In this document: one piece after another, positions 32,486 to 43,163 of the stretch
Layout of the letters: every line of letters starts with the position of its first letter
Numbering within the stretch: position 1 is the first letter of the stretch
Assembly (NCBI GenBank): GCA_947650365.1
Contig: CANTAL010000207.1
Coordinates: 1 to 64,000 of the forward strand
DNA from: Chamaelirium japonicum
Lineage: Eukaryota > Streptophyta > Magnoliopsida > Liliales > Melanthiaceae
Reading direction: 5' to 3'
DNA length: 64,000 nt
Notes under the pieces: model-generated
Seen by the model: only the letters and a program-made list of their open reading frames with translations
Told to the model about the DNA's origin: nothing
The model's database searches: none
Position numbers and translations under genes: made by a program

Positions 32486-34337
32486 TTAGACTCTAAATCG
32501 GTTAATCGGATCGTAAAGTGGTCAAATATCCAATTAGAACCCGCTCGCAAGTCCGAAATACGGAATATAATTCCAAGTTCGAATTATCGGATGCCGATCC
32601 GATGACGATCGGATCGAATCCAAACCTATTTTATATCCGAAACACGCTAACTTATGATTTTCCAACACTTAGACTCTAAATCGGTGAATCGGAGCGTAAA
32701 TTGGTCAAATATCCAATTAGAACCCGCTCGCAAGTCCGAAATACGGAATAATTCCAAGTTCGAATTACCGGATGCCGAGCCGATGACGATCGGATCGAAT
32801 CCAAACCTATTTCATATCCGAAACACGCTAACTTATGATTTTCCAACACTTAGACTCTAAATCGGTGAATCGGAGCGTAAATTGGTCAAATATCCAATGA
32901 GAACCCGCTCGCAAGTCCGAAATACGGAATAATTCCAAGTTCGAATTACCGGATGCCGAGCCGATGACGATCGGATCGAATCCAAACCTATTTCATATCC
33001 GAAACACGCTAACTTATGATTTTCCAACACTTAGACTCTAAATCGGTGAATCGGAGCGTAAATTGGTCAAATATCCAATTAGAACCCGCTCGCAAGTCCG
33101 AAATACAGAATAATTCCAAGTTCTAATTACCGGATGCCGAGCCGATGATGATCGGATCGAATCCAAACCTATTTCATATCCGAAACACGCTAACTTATGA
33201 TTTTCCAACACTTAGACTCTAAATCGGTGAATCGGAGCGTAAATTGGTCAAATATCCAATTAGAACCCGCTCGCAAGTCCGAAATACGGAATAATTCCAA
33301 GTTCGAATTACCGGATGCCGAGCCGATGACGATCGGATCGAATCCAAACCTATTTCATATCCGAAACACGCTAACTTATGATTTTCCAACACTTAGACTC
33401 TAAATCGGTGAATCGGAGCGTAAATTGGTCAAATATCCAATTAGAACCCGCTCGCAAGTCCGAAATACGGAATAATTCCAAGTTCGAATTACCGGATGCC
33501 GAGCCGATGACGATCGGATCGAATCCAAACCTATTTCATATCCGAAACACGCTAACTTATGATTTTCCAACACTTAGACTCTAAATCGGTGAATCGGAGC
33601 GTAAATTGGTCAAATATCCAATTAGAACCCGCTCGCAAGTCCGAAATACGGAATAATTCCAAGTTCGAATTACCGGATGCCGAGCCGATGACGATCGGAT
33701 CGAATCCAAACCTATTTCATATCCGAAACACGCTAACTTATGATTTTCCAACACTTAGACTCTAAATCGGTGAATCGGAGCGTAAATTGGTCAAATATCC
33801 AATTAGAACCCGCTCGCAAGTCCGAAATACGGAATAATTCCAAGTTCGAATTACCGGATGCCGATCCGATGACGATCGGATCGAATCCAAACCTATTTCA
33901 TATCCGAAACACGCTAACTTATGATTTTCCAACACTTAGACTCTAAATCGGTGAATCGGAGCGTAAATTGGTCAAATATCCAATTAGAACCCGCTCGCAA
34001 GTCCGAAATACGGAATAATTCCAAGTTCGAATTACCGGATGCCGAGCCGATGACGATCCGATCGAATCCAAACCTATTTCATATCCGAAACACGCTAACT
34101 TATGATTTTCCAACACTTAGACTCTAAATCGATGAATCGGAGCGTAAATTGGTCAAATATCCAATTAGAACCCGCTCGCAAGTCCGAAATACGGAATAAA
34201 TCCAACTTCGAATTATCGGATGCCGATCCGATGACGATCCGATCGAATCGAAACCTATTTCATATCCGAAACACGCTAACTTATGATTTTCCAACTCTTA
34301 GACTCTAAATCGGTGAATCGGTCGGATCGTAAATCGG
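32486..34337 (+). repeat. 181-bp satellite array 2 (about 10.2 copies), inverted
   Basis: The same 181-bp unit as array 1 but in opposite orientation, lying between the TNP2 and TNPA-like genes. Most copies match the array 1 consensus; the edge copies are diverged. The copy at about 34130-34310 shares a distinctive set of changes (taaatccaacttcg, ttatcggatgccgatccg) with the array 1 copy next to the TNPA gene (30166-30346). The two arrays form inverted arms around a 2.04-kb centre. Confidence 0.96.
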
Positions 34338-34496
34338 TGAAACGGTATGATTTACATATGAAACGGTATGATTTACATATGAATCGGTGAAACGGTATGA
34401 TTTACATATGAAACAATATGATATACATATGAAACAATATGATTTATATATGAAACAATTTGATTTAAATATGAAACAATTTGATTTACATACGGT
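34338..34496 (+). repeat. Minisatellite flanking array 2 (right)
   Basis: About seven units of the type gatttacatatgaaacaatat, the same family as 32325-32485, abutting the stop codon of the TNP2 gene. Confidence 0.85.
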
Positions 34497-37400
34497 CTAG
34501 TCATTTTCTGTCTCATCTCTGTCACTCTCATCGCTTCCCTCTTCTATTATTTGATCTGCATTCGCTGTCCAGTTTATATTGTCGACATCTTCATTTTCGT
34601 CGTGCACTGCGTCGACAATGATTATCTCATCATTCTGGTATGCATCCAAATCATCATCGACGACCCCCGCATCCTTGTCTTCCATGTCGTAAAAATCTCT
34701 GGGTGGTGACCTGACTACAATTTGCCAACCTGGAGAGGTATTATCCGGTGCATAAAATATCTGTTGCGCTTGAGAGGCAAGAATGAATGGATCTTCATAT
34801 TGGGTATTCAATCTCTTGGCAGTGTTGATGCTGATAAAATCGTATTTGTCGACATTATAACCAGTCCCGCGATTATTAACATCATACCAATCGCATTTGA
34901 ATAATACGATCCGATTTTGGCCAAGGAATTTAATCTCGAGAATCTCGTTGAGGACGCCGTAGAAGTCGATATTTTCTAATTCTTCTTGCTCACCGTTGAC
35001 GACAACCCCACTATTTTGGGTTCTTCGTGATTTTTCACTATCTTTCGTCCGAAATCTATAACCGTTCACGATATAACCATCGTACGATATTGCGTCTTGC
35101 AAAGGACTACAAGATAAGCGCCAGAGATCCTCATTCATCAGCGGATCGTGGTTGTCGTGCAGCTCCTGTGCCTATAATAACCACACGACATTCATGATAT
35201 GAACACATAATTATTGTTCGGTAATGGATGTCAATGAAATTCAGTAATGATGTGAATACTTACGTGTTTCTCGAACCACGATGGGAATTCACGATCATGA
35301 ATTTGGGGAGCATTTCGAATACCCCGATTATTAATGATGGCTTTATGCTTCCTGTTTTACCGGTTATGAATTAGATTATAATTAGCACATATACTTAATG
35401 AATGGACTGAAAGAATGAGTAAATGATCGTAAAATGCTTACTCAATGAATGACCACACTTCATCACATTGGCGCAACACATACATATGTGCCTGTTGAAT
35501 CTCATCTACAGACAATCGACGGGTTTTGCCTCCTCCTACAGGTCTACCCATTTCGGCAAATATAGACAGACCCCCATCGAAGTCTATTGGACCACCGTCA
35601 TAGTTCCGCTCAAGTTGATTGAATCGCGTGTCTATACCATGTAGGTATCTTGAGCAGAATGTTAGACATTCTTCTGCTAGGTATCCTTCAGCAATTGATC
35701 CCTCCGGACGACTTTTATTACGAACATATGATTTCAATGTTCGCAAGTACCTAATTTGAGAAAAAAATATTTGTATGAATATATCAAGAACGATCAAATA
35801 CATTGTGCGAATGAGACGAGACGATTACCTCTCGATAAAATACATCCACCGGTAATGAACTGGGCCGCCGAGTTTGGCCTCATTTGCCAAGTGAACGGTC
35901 AAATGCACCATGACATCAAAGAATGAAGGTGGAAATATCATCTCTAACTTGCACAATGTGAGCGCAATATCCCTCTCCATCTGTTCAAGTTGGTCCACTC
36001 TAAGTACCTTCGAGCACAACTGTCTGAAAAAAGTGCTGAGCTCAATTAACGGACCGGACACCTCTTCGGTTAAATTCCCACGTATAGCAAGAGATAACAA
36101 TCGCTGCATAAGAACATGACAATCGTGGCTCTTTAATCCAGACAACTTCCGGCCGTTCTCTTGCACGCATCGTGCGATATTCGAAGAATAACCGTCTGGC
36201 GTTTTCACAGACCGTAGGAATGCACATAAGGCTGCCTTTTGCTATGAGCTCATGGTGTAGCATGCAACTGGCAACACATACTTATCCCCAATCTCTTGGG
36301 GATGAAGTGATTTTCGGATGCCCAACTCCTTAAGATCGAGACGAGATTTAAGATTATCCTTCGTCTTACCGTCGAGATTCAGCAGTGTTCCTATAATGTT
36401 GTCACACATATTTTTCTCAATATGCATGACATCCAAGTTATGCCGCAAGAGTAGGCTGCTCCAGTACGGTAGTTTAAAGAAAATACTCTTCTTCTTCCAG
36501 TTATGCTCACGCGTAGAATCTTCATGCGTTCTCTTCTTTTTACCTTTTCCAAGTGCCACGGCATCAAGCTGATCCAATTCGCACAAGACTTCTACCCCCG
36601 AAAGCTGCTCCGGGGCCTTTGCAAGTTCCTTCTTGCCGTTGAAAGCTCTTTTGTTCTGCCTCCACTTATGGCCGTCAACAAGGAATCTTCGATGGCCCAT
36701 ATAACAGAACTTGCCTCCGTTCTTCAATCGTAATGAATCTGTCTCCTTATTGCATGTAGGGCACGCCAATTTTCCTTTAGTACTCCACCCGGATAAGTTG
36801 GCATATGCAGGAAAATCGTTGATGGTCCATAGAAGTGCCGCATGCATCCGAAAATTCTGGCGCAACGAGGCATCATACGTATCGGCCCCAACTTCCCATA
36901 ACTCGTTCAACTCCTCAATCAACGGCTGCAAGTAAACGTCAATATCATTACCAGGCGACCTGGGTCCGGGAATGAGCAAGGAGAGCATTGTGTATGGCTT
37001 TTTTAAGCACATCCAGGGAGGCAAATTGTATGGAACTAGGACAACTGGCCAAATGCTGTATGACACACTCATATTCCCAAAGGGATTGAAGCCATCGCTA
37101 GCAAGCCCTAACCTGACGTTGCGAACTTCACATGCGAATTCAGGATATGTATGATCAAAATCTTTCCACGTCAGAGAGTCGGCCGGATGTCTCATAATCC
37201 CGTCATCTGTACGTTCTCGTGCATGCCACCTCATGTGCTCAGCAGTCTTCGATGACATAAACAACCTCTGAAGCCTGTCCCTGAGCGGGAAGTATAGGAG
37301 AACCTTTGCAGATACATTTTTCTTCCTTCGACTGGTACTAGACTCGGCATCCGTCTCTTTATATCTCGTTGCTCCGCATATGTGGCATGACCGCGCATGT

Positions 37401-38098
37401 TCGTACTCTTTCCGGTACAACATACAATCGTTCACGCATGCATCAATTTTCTCATAACCCAGACCGAGATCTTTAATTGTCTTCTTCGCCTCGTAGAATG
37501 ATTTCGGTACTGTCTCACCCATAGGAAAAGCCTCTTTCAGCAACTCTACCAACATATTAAATGACTTATTACTCCAACCATTGAGGCACTTCAAATGAAG
37601 AAGCTTTACAGTGAAAGAGAGTTTTGAAAACTTCTCACACCCCGGGTATAGAGGTTGTTCGGCATCTTTAAGCAATCTGTAGAACTTGTCCGCTTCGATA
37701 TTGGGCTGATCACCTGACGGTGTTTCCGTGCCTATTCCACCTTGCAAATCATGTATCATACCCTGCATGTCATCGTCATCGTCTGTATTAATATTATCAT
37801 CAGCGATCACTGTGTTTGAAGTTTCACCGTGAGCTGCCATGGGGACTGCATCTAGCTCCTCACCGTGCGAGAACCAACGGGTATAGGTAACGTCAATGCC
37901 ACGCATTACCAGATCAACCTCACATTCCTCTCGAACCTTCCTAATCACCCTTCCGCAGTCTATACAGGGACACACAATTTTTCCATCAAGCGGTGCAAGA
38001 CGCTCAAATGCAAAATCCAGAAATTTCCTGACTCCTTCTCTGTACTCTTGGCTCATGCGATTCGAATTACGCATCCAACTCTTATCGATCGAAGACAT
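34497..38098 (-). pseudogene. TNP2/TNPD CACTA transposase, four exons, one nonsense codon
   Basis: Exons 38098-35829, 35750-35442, 35351-35264 and 35171-34497 have canonical GT/AG ends and matching phases (3342 nt, 1114 codons with stop). The N-terminal transposase-associated domain shows SWM, FLDFAF, CPCIDCG and a late H/W-FSHGE. The TNP2 transposase core follows (LKCLNGWSNKSFNMLVELLK, then CMLYRKEYEHARSCHICGATR and DGFNPFGNMSVSYSIWPVVL). A DUF4218-like region (GLKSHDCHVLMQRLL, FPPSFFDVMVHLTVHL) and a DUF4216-like region (VLFKCDWYDVNN) complete it. It would cut at the CACTA ends. The only defect seen is an in-frame TAG at 36242-36244, between ACYTMSS and QKAALCAFL. The stop could be a true mutation or a sequencing error. 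Confidence 0.93.
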
Positions 38099-38119
38099 CT
38101 TCGTCTATCTGGCTATACA

Positions 38120-38582
38120 ACACCTGACATATAATTTCAAACAATGTTATAAGACTCCGCACAATTTCGGTTTCGGTTCCCGGGTATAGAACACCGAACC
38201 AAAACTTCTACAGGCCATCCACATCCCTAATGGATGAGTGTATTATGATGAGTAGACTAGTCACATAGTAAACCTAGGGTTGCTGGCCAGCATTTGAACT
38301 GCTGATAGTTCGAATGCTAGGCATAGCACCAAAGTTATGCGACAGTAAGTCAACAAGTCAGGGAGCCTCATCAAGTAAACACTTGGGGTCTGACGGTTCT
38401 CTCTGTCGCTCGAGTAGATTTATGGCTTTAGCATACCTCATATCACACCGAACCGACAAAAACCGACTATTTCGGTTTCGGTTTCGGTTTCGATTTCGGT
38501 TTTGATTTTTCGTAAACCGAAAAAAATATAACCGACAAAACCCACACCGAAACCGACCGACAAAACCGACGCTCACCCTAGT
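38120..38582. mobile_element. Possible hAT-type MITE fragment in CACTA 5' region
   Basis: The right end carries tandem ttcggt phrases (38470-38505). On the opposite strand, the end reads ctagggtgagcgtcggttttg, like TAGGG-type hAT MITE termini. Left of it, only scattered cggtttcggtt phrases near 38165 remain. No TSD was seen. Confidence 0.4.
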
Positions 38583-39095
38583 CTAAAAACTACATTTTGC
38601 CCCCCATTCCCCCATTCAATTCAGTTTTGATAGGATAAAATTCAATGTTTTAAAACACGAAAACTCGACTCGACTCGAAACCTTAATGAGTCGAGTACAC
38701 ACGACAACTCGGCTAAAACCCGACAAACTCGAGTCGGATCGAAACTCAACCGAGTCAGATCGAAACTCGAGTTTTGGACCGAGTCGGATCGAAACTCAGC
38801 CGAGTCGAGTCGACTCGGCCGAGTTTCGAGTCGACTCGGCGAATAACGTGACACCACTTTACGGCACTAATTAATCTGTCACATGGCTGTTAGAGCACTA
38901 GTGTGTTAAATACTTCTGATAAACCACTATTCAATTAAAAAATTAATAATATTTTGAACAAAAAAATCCCTAATATTTACCACCATGGTAGATACGTACT
39001 TCAAGCCAAATGAAACATTTATTACATAATTCTAAAATACTTGACAAAGTACTTATCAAAATATTTAGCCCTTAACAAATGGAGCCATAAGAATT
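38583..39095. other. Upstream region of TNP2 with cgactcg repeats
   Basis: 38583-38640 is shared with 12969-13018. From 38655 to 38845 the sequence is made of gagtcg / cgactcg phrases in both orientations, able to fold on itself. No coding motif was recognised. Confidence 0.45.
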
Positions 39096-39172
39096 AGAGA
39101 AATGCTATTCAGCCTTAAGGTTTTTCCTATTCCGCCAGCATGATTAACTTGACAGCATACAATTGGTGGCTG
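39096..39172. repeat. Half copy of the NAC-intron MITE
   Basis: Over about 75 bp it matches the left part of the MITE at 43754-43938: gagaaatgctattcagcc, aaggttttt, attccgc, and the tgattaac-tgacagc stretch. The right half is missing. Confidence 0.65.
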
Positions 39173-39179
39173 AAACCTA

Positions 39180-39640
39180 CTAGTGACATTAACCGAAGGG
39201 GGAGGAGGAGCTCACCAGCGATGGTCGGCAGGCCTCGAGAAGGAGGAGGAGCACTGGTGTCGCAGTCGGTGGCGCGAGAAAGCGGAGGGGTGGCCGGAGG
39301 TGCAAGGGAGGTGATGGGTGGCCGGCCGGAGGTGCAAGGGATCGAGAGAGAGAGAGACAGGTGAGGGGAGGAAGTAGAGAGAGAGAGAGAGAGAGGGAAG
39401 GCTAGGGAGGCCGGGGAGGGGGGAGGAGGCCGGGGGAGAGAGAGAGAGGGCCGGGAGGCCGGGGAGGGGCGGAGGTCGGGAGGGGGATGGGTGGCCGGGA
39501 GGGGGATGGGTGGCCGGAGGGGATCTCGGGGCTGCCGGAGGGGGACGGGGTCGCCGGGGGGGTCGGGTCGGTGAGAGAGAGAGAGAGATTGAGAGAGAGG
39601 GGCGCGCGCCGGAGAGATCGAATCAGAAGAATCAAAGAAG
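39180..39640. repeat. Purine (G/A)-rich low-complexity block
   Basis: Long stretches of gggaggnggccgg and (ga)n. A phrase ggtggccgggagggggatgg is repeated in tandem near 39488. It is probably part of the 5' transcribed or promoter region of the CACTA element. Proline-rich frames on the minus strand are composition artefacts. Confidence 0.7.
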
Positions 39641-39659
39641 ACCTCGACTGTTTTGTTAT

Positions 39660-40454
39660 ATAACAGGGTTTTTGCCGACGGACATTTTATCTTCCGTCGG
39701 TAAAACTAATTTTTTTACCGACGGTAAATAACAATCCGTCGGTAAAACTCCACGACGAAAAAACAAGCTCAATTTTTTCCAGAGGCTCGGTTTGGCACCC
39801 TGAGTTTCGTCGGGACATTTTACCGACGGAAATTTAATTACCGTCGGTATTGTACCGACGGATATATAAATTCCGTCGGTATAATCCCGACGAAAACACA
39901 AGTTCAATTTTTTCCAGAGGCTCGGTTTGGCACACTGAGTTTCGTCGGGACATTTTACCGACGGAAACTAAATTACCGTCGGTATTGTGCCGACGGACAT
40001 ATAAATACCGTCGGTATAATTAGTTATACCGACGGAACTTTCACGTCCGTCGGTAAATAGCACGACGGAACTCAACCTCCTACTTTTTTCCAGAGGCTCG
40101 GTTTTTACACTGAGTTTCGTCGGGACAATTTTACCGACGGACATTTTATTACCGTCGGTATATTGCCGACGGAGATATTATGGCTGTCGGTAACATTGGT
40201 TATACCGACGGAAATACAATTTCCGTCGGTACAATATCACGACGATGACATTTTGTCGACGGTTTATATGTAACCGTCGGTATAAAGTATATTACCGACG
40301 GTATATATGTATACCGTCGGTATAAATATGCAAAGAAAATTAAAAAAATTGAAGTTATAATACCGACGGATATTATTTTCCCCGTCGGTAAAAAGTGTAT
40401 TATTACCGACGGTGATAATAATGTCCGTCGGTAAAGACCCTATTTCTTGTAGTG
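39660..40454. promoter_or_regulatory. Right subterminal repeats of CACTA
   Basis: Dense ttaccgacgg / ccgtcggtaa motifs. They are organised in part as three copies of a larger unit containing ttttttccagaggctcggtt followed by ctgagtttcgtcgggaca (near 39775, 39910 and 40085). The left end lacks this larger unit, so the ends are asymmetric. It probably contains transposase-binding sites and the promoter side of the element. Confidence 0.85.
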
Positions 40455-40457
40455 TGG

Positions 40458-42798
40458 ATTAGCCCTGATTTGAGTGAACCTTGGTGTCGTCTTTGTGCTT
40501 ACTTATTTCATGCCTTGGAGATCGAGTTGTTCTGTATGACATTGTAGATCTACAATTAGCCATCTGGTTTGGTGATTCGTTTCCGCTAGTAATCCGTGTG
40601 ATCGAATCCAGATAAGAGCATCATGTTGGTCCGATCCTCTGGTGGTGATTAGATTCACAACAACACTTTCAACAAGTGCTTGATTGGAATTTCGAACTTA
40701 CCAATCCGACAAAGGATACACCGATCGATTTTCATACATACTCTTGAGCTAGAGCCGTTCGCTCACTCGAACCGAGACATGCCTTATGCCCAATTTTTTT
40801 TTCCCTATTATATTTTGGGAAAAGATTCTAGAACCCCATGCATTGATATTGTTTTGTTGCCACAAAAAAGACCAATAGAGGATGAAAAGATGAAGATAGG
40901 CGGCTATTGAATTATGTCTCTCTCCTCATGCCCAAACTAAACTTTTCTTTCACGCCATGAAATCAGTAAATAAGCTACTGAGCCTACACGTACACCTCGA
41001 CCAAACCATGCAAGCAATCCTTTCCATTGTTCTCGCCCTCTTCTCCCTTTTTTTTTTTTTTTCTTCATTGTCACCTTTCATGTTTGTCTCTTTCCACTTC
41101 TATGTTTACATTGGATTCTAGATACGAGCAATTGTTTGATACAAACAAAAGGAAAGACATGGCAAGATAAATCCAGCTAGCCGAGGTATTCAAACAATAA
41201 TGGCGCGATCAAACAAAGATCACAACAAGATTGTGATTCCATTATAGATGATGCAATGACAAACCTATATTCAAAAGCTGAATAGAATCAACACCATGCT
41301 AGGGTTAAGAAAGACCTCAGCGCCGACAGTGACAACCGCCGCGCAACAAGAGGGTGCCTCCAAACCCCGCGAATCTCGGACAATTAAAGCCCCCCTCCCC
41401 CTCAAGACCCTTGTCAATTAGATCAAATTCCATGATCACACTCTTGTCGGCAAAACTACAAACAATTAATTAGGGCAGTAATCCATGCGTAGTCCAACAC
41501 ATCCCAATCATCTCAGTACTCAAATTACGATTATCTTTAGGCATCCGTTGCCCGGCTGAGTCGGATGATGCGAACCGTTTTGTCTGATGAGCTGATTAAA
41601 CTGGTTTTGAGCGACGTTAGTGGTATCAGTTAGTATATATTAATTCGTCTATTACCGCCGTATATTTTATGAGTGATGGCATGCATGTATGCCTTATGGA
41701 ATACCCCCTTGCAACGATACGTGGACAGCTGTAACACCCCCCCCCCCCCCCCCCCCCCCAATTCTGATGCTTGCGTGGCGAAGCTATAGTTGTAGGTTGC
41801 AGCTTGATCAAGGTATGCACGAATCTTAGAATCATTGTCATCAGGCCGATGCCATAAATTTGGGTCAACTTAGCATCCGTGCATCAAGTGTGATTCATGA
41901 CTCATGTGGCATGAGGGCTGTTTTAACCCACATAGCTTATGGGCATAGCATCGCTCTTAAATGCTTTTCTGATAACCATTTTGCCAACTTTCGGTTGCCA
42001 ACCTTACATGGCGCGTCAAGAATTGGCACTGGGTGCAACAGATGGATACCATCATGCCATGTCAAGTTGGCAAAGTGGGTTGGCAGAATAACATGAATTT
42101 TCCAACTAAGAGCCATCTGGAAGCAACCATTGGCTCAGTAGTCTCCATCCGCCAATTACTCAGCCATTTTGTCCGCTTAACCTACCGAAAGAGTTTCATT
42201 AAACAAAAATCCCTCGACCCAATCATGTCTCTCAAAGCACTATCGGTGGTAACGATCGATTAACCATCTAGAAACATTATAATTTTGTTTAGCTTCGGGT
42301 GGTCGAATAAGTTATATCATCGCAAATAGTTAATTAACCCCGATTCTAATATCACCATCTTTCCTTAATTAATCAACCGGATGATTCCATCACTGTTCAT
42401 CGACACCCAAAGAGACCCACACATCCTTTTAAGTTTTGTCTCATTTCCATCACCGTCTCTCTCTTTCTCTCTATCTCTCCCATTCCCATTGAGGTATGCA
42501 CGAATCACGAGGCGCCAATCAGCAGATATTAACCGTATTAGCAACCGATTAAATGTTTTTATTAAACGGGCCCCCGCTCCACCGGGTCGCTGTCTGGTGG
42601 GCCGGTAGAAGTCAGTTCGCGGGGGGGTTTGAAGTAGAGACAAACCGGAGCGGCTTCCGCGAGTCCGCACCCCCCTTCCGAGAGTCCATGGATCGCGGCT
42701 TCCTCTGCCTAACGCGCGTGGGCCCCGGGGCCCACATGGTGTTGCAATCCGGGGCCCACCAGGCGGTTTACTTCTCCCCCTCGTCCCTTCACGGCTTG
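40458..42798. other. Intergenic region upstream of the NAC gene
   Basis: No gene is recognised in 2.3 kb. A run of about 24 C sits at 41736-41759 and T runs at 41050-41062. From about 42540 it becomes GC-rich and presumably includes NAC promoter sequence. No large transposon was identified. Confidence 0.45.
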
Positions 42799-42805
42799 TA
42801 TATAA
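42799..42805 (+). promoter_or_regulatory. TATA box of the NAC gene
   Basis: TATATAA in the context gcttgtatataacctccc lies 150 bp upstream of the NAC start codon. It is followed by a CT-rich then purine-rich leader, a common plant promoter layout. Confidence 0.7.
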
Positions 42806-42948
42806 CCTCCCCCCCCTTCCCTCCACAAAGGAAGAGACGGAGAAGATAACGGTGCAAACGACAGAGGGCCGGAAAGAGAGAAGAAGGGAAGAAGGAAAAA
42901 AAAAAAAAAAAACCCTAGCTCAACTTGCAAAGCTCATCCCGATCATCA

Positions 42949-43114
42949 ATGGATCGGAGCGGATCGGAGCTCGACCTACCGGGGTTCCGCTTCCATCCGA
43001 CGGAGGAGGAGCTGCTCGACTACTACCTCCGCCGCGTCGTCCACGGGAAGAAGCTCAACTTCGACATCATCGGCACCCTCAACATCTACCGCCATGACCC
43101 ATCGGAGCTCCCAA

Positions 43115-43163
<49 letters not shown>

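Larger units (their letters stand above)
25341..40457 (-). mobile_element. Complete CACTA (En/Spm) transposon, 15,111 bp
   Basis: The element spans 25344-40454. The left end is cactacaaaaaaaacag. The right end, read on the opposite strand, is cactacaagaaatagggtc. The 3-bp duplication tgg flanks both sides (25341-25343, 40455-40457), as expected for CACTA transposons. Both subterminal regions are packed with ttaccgacgg / ccgtcggtaa motifs, the usual type of TNPA-binding repeat. Inside, on the minus strand, are a four-exon TNP2 transposase gene and a six-exon TNPA-like gene. The latter lies between two oppositely oriented arrays of a 181-bp satellite. Transcription would run from the right end to the left end. 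Confidence 0.97.

Noticed and set aside
26315..34308. Thirty-odd nearly identical 68-codon frames
   Set aside because: They repeat every 181 bp because of the satellite. The period is not divisible by three, both orientations occur, and no codon-level conservation or start context supports a protein.
39140..39640. Gly/Arg-rich and Pro-rich frames
   Set aside because: These are composition artefacts of a purine-rich low-complexity block in the CACTA 5' region.
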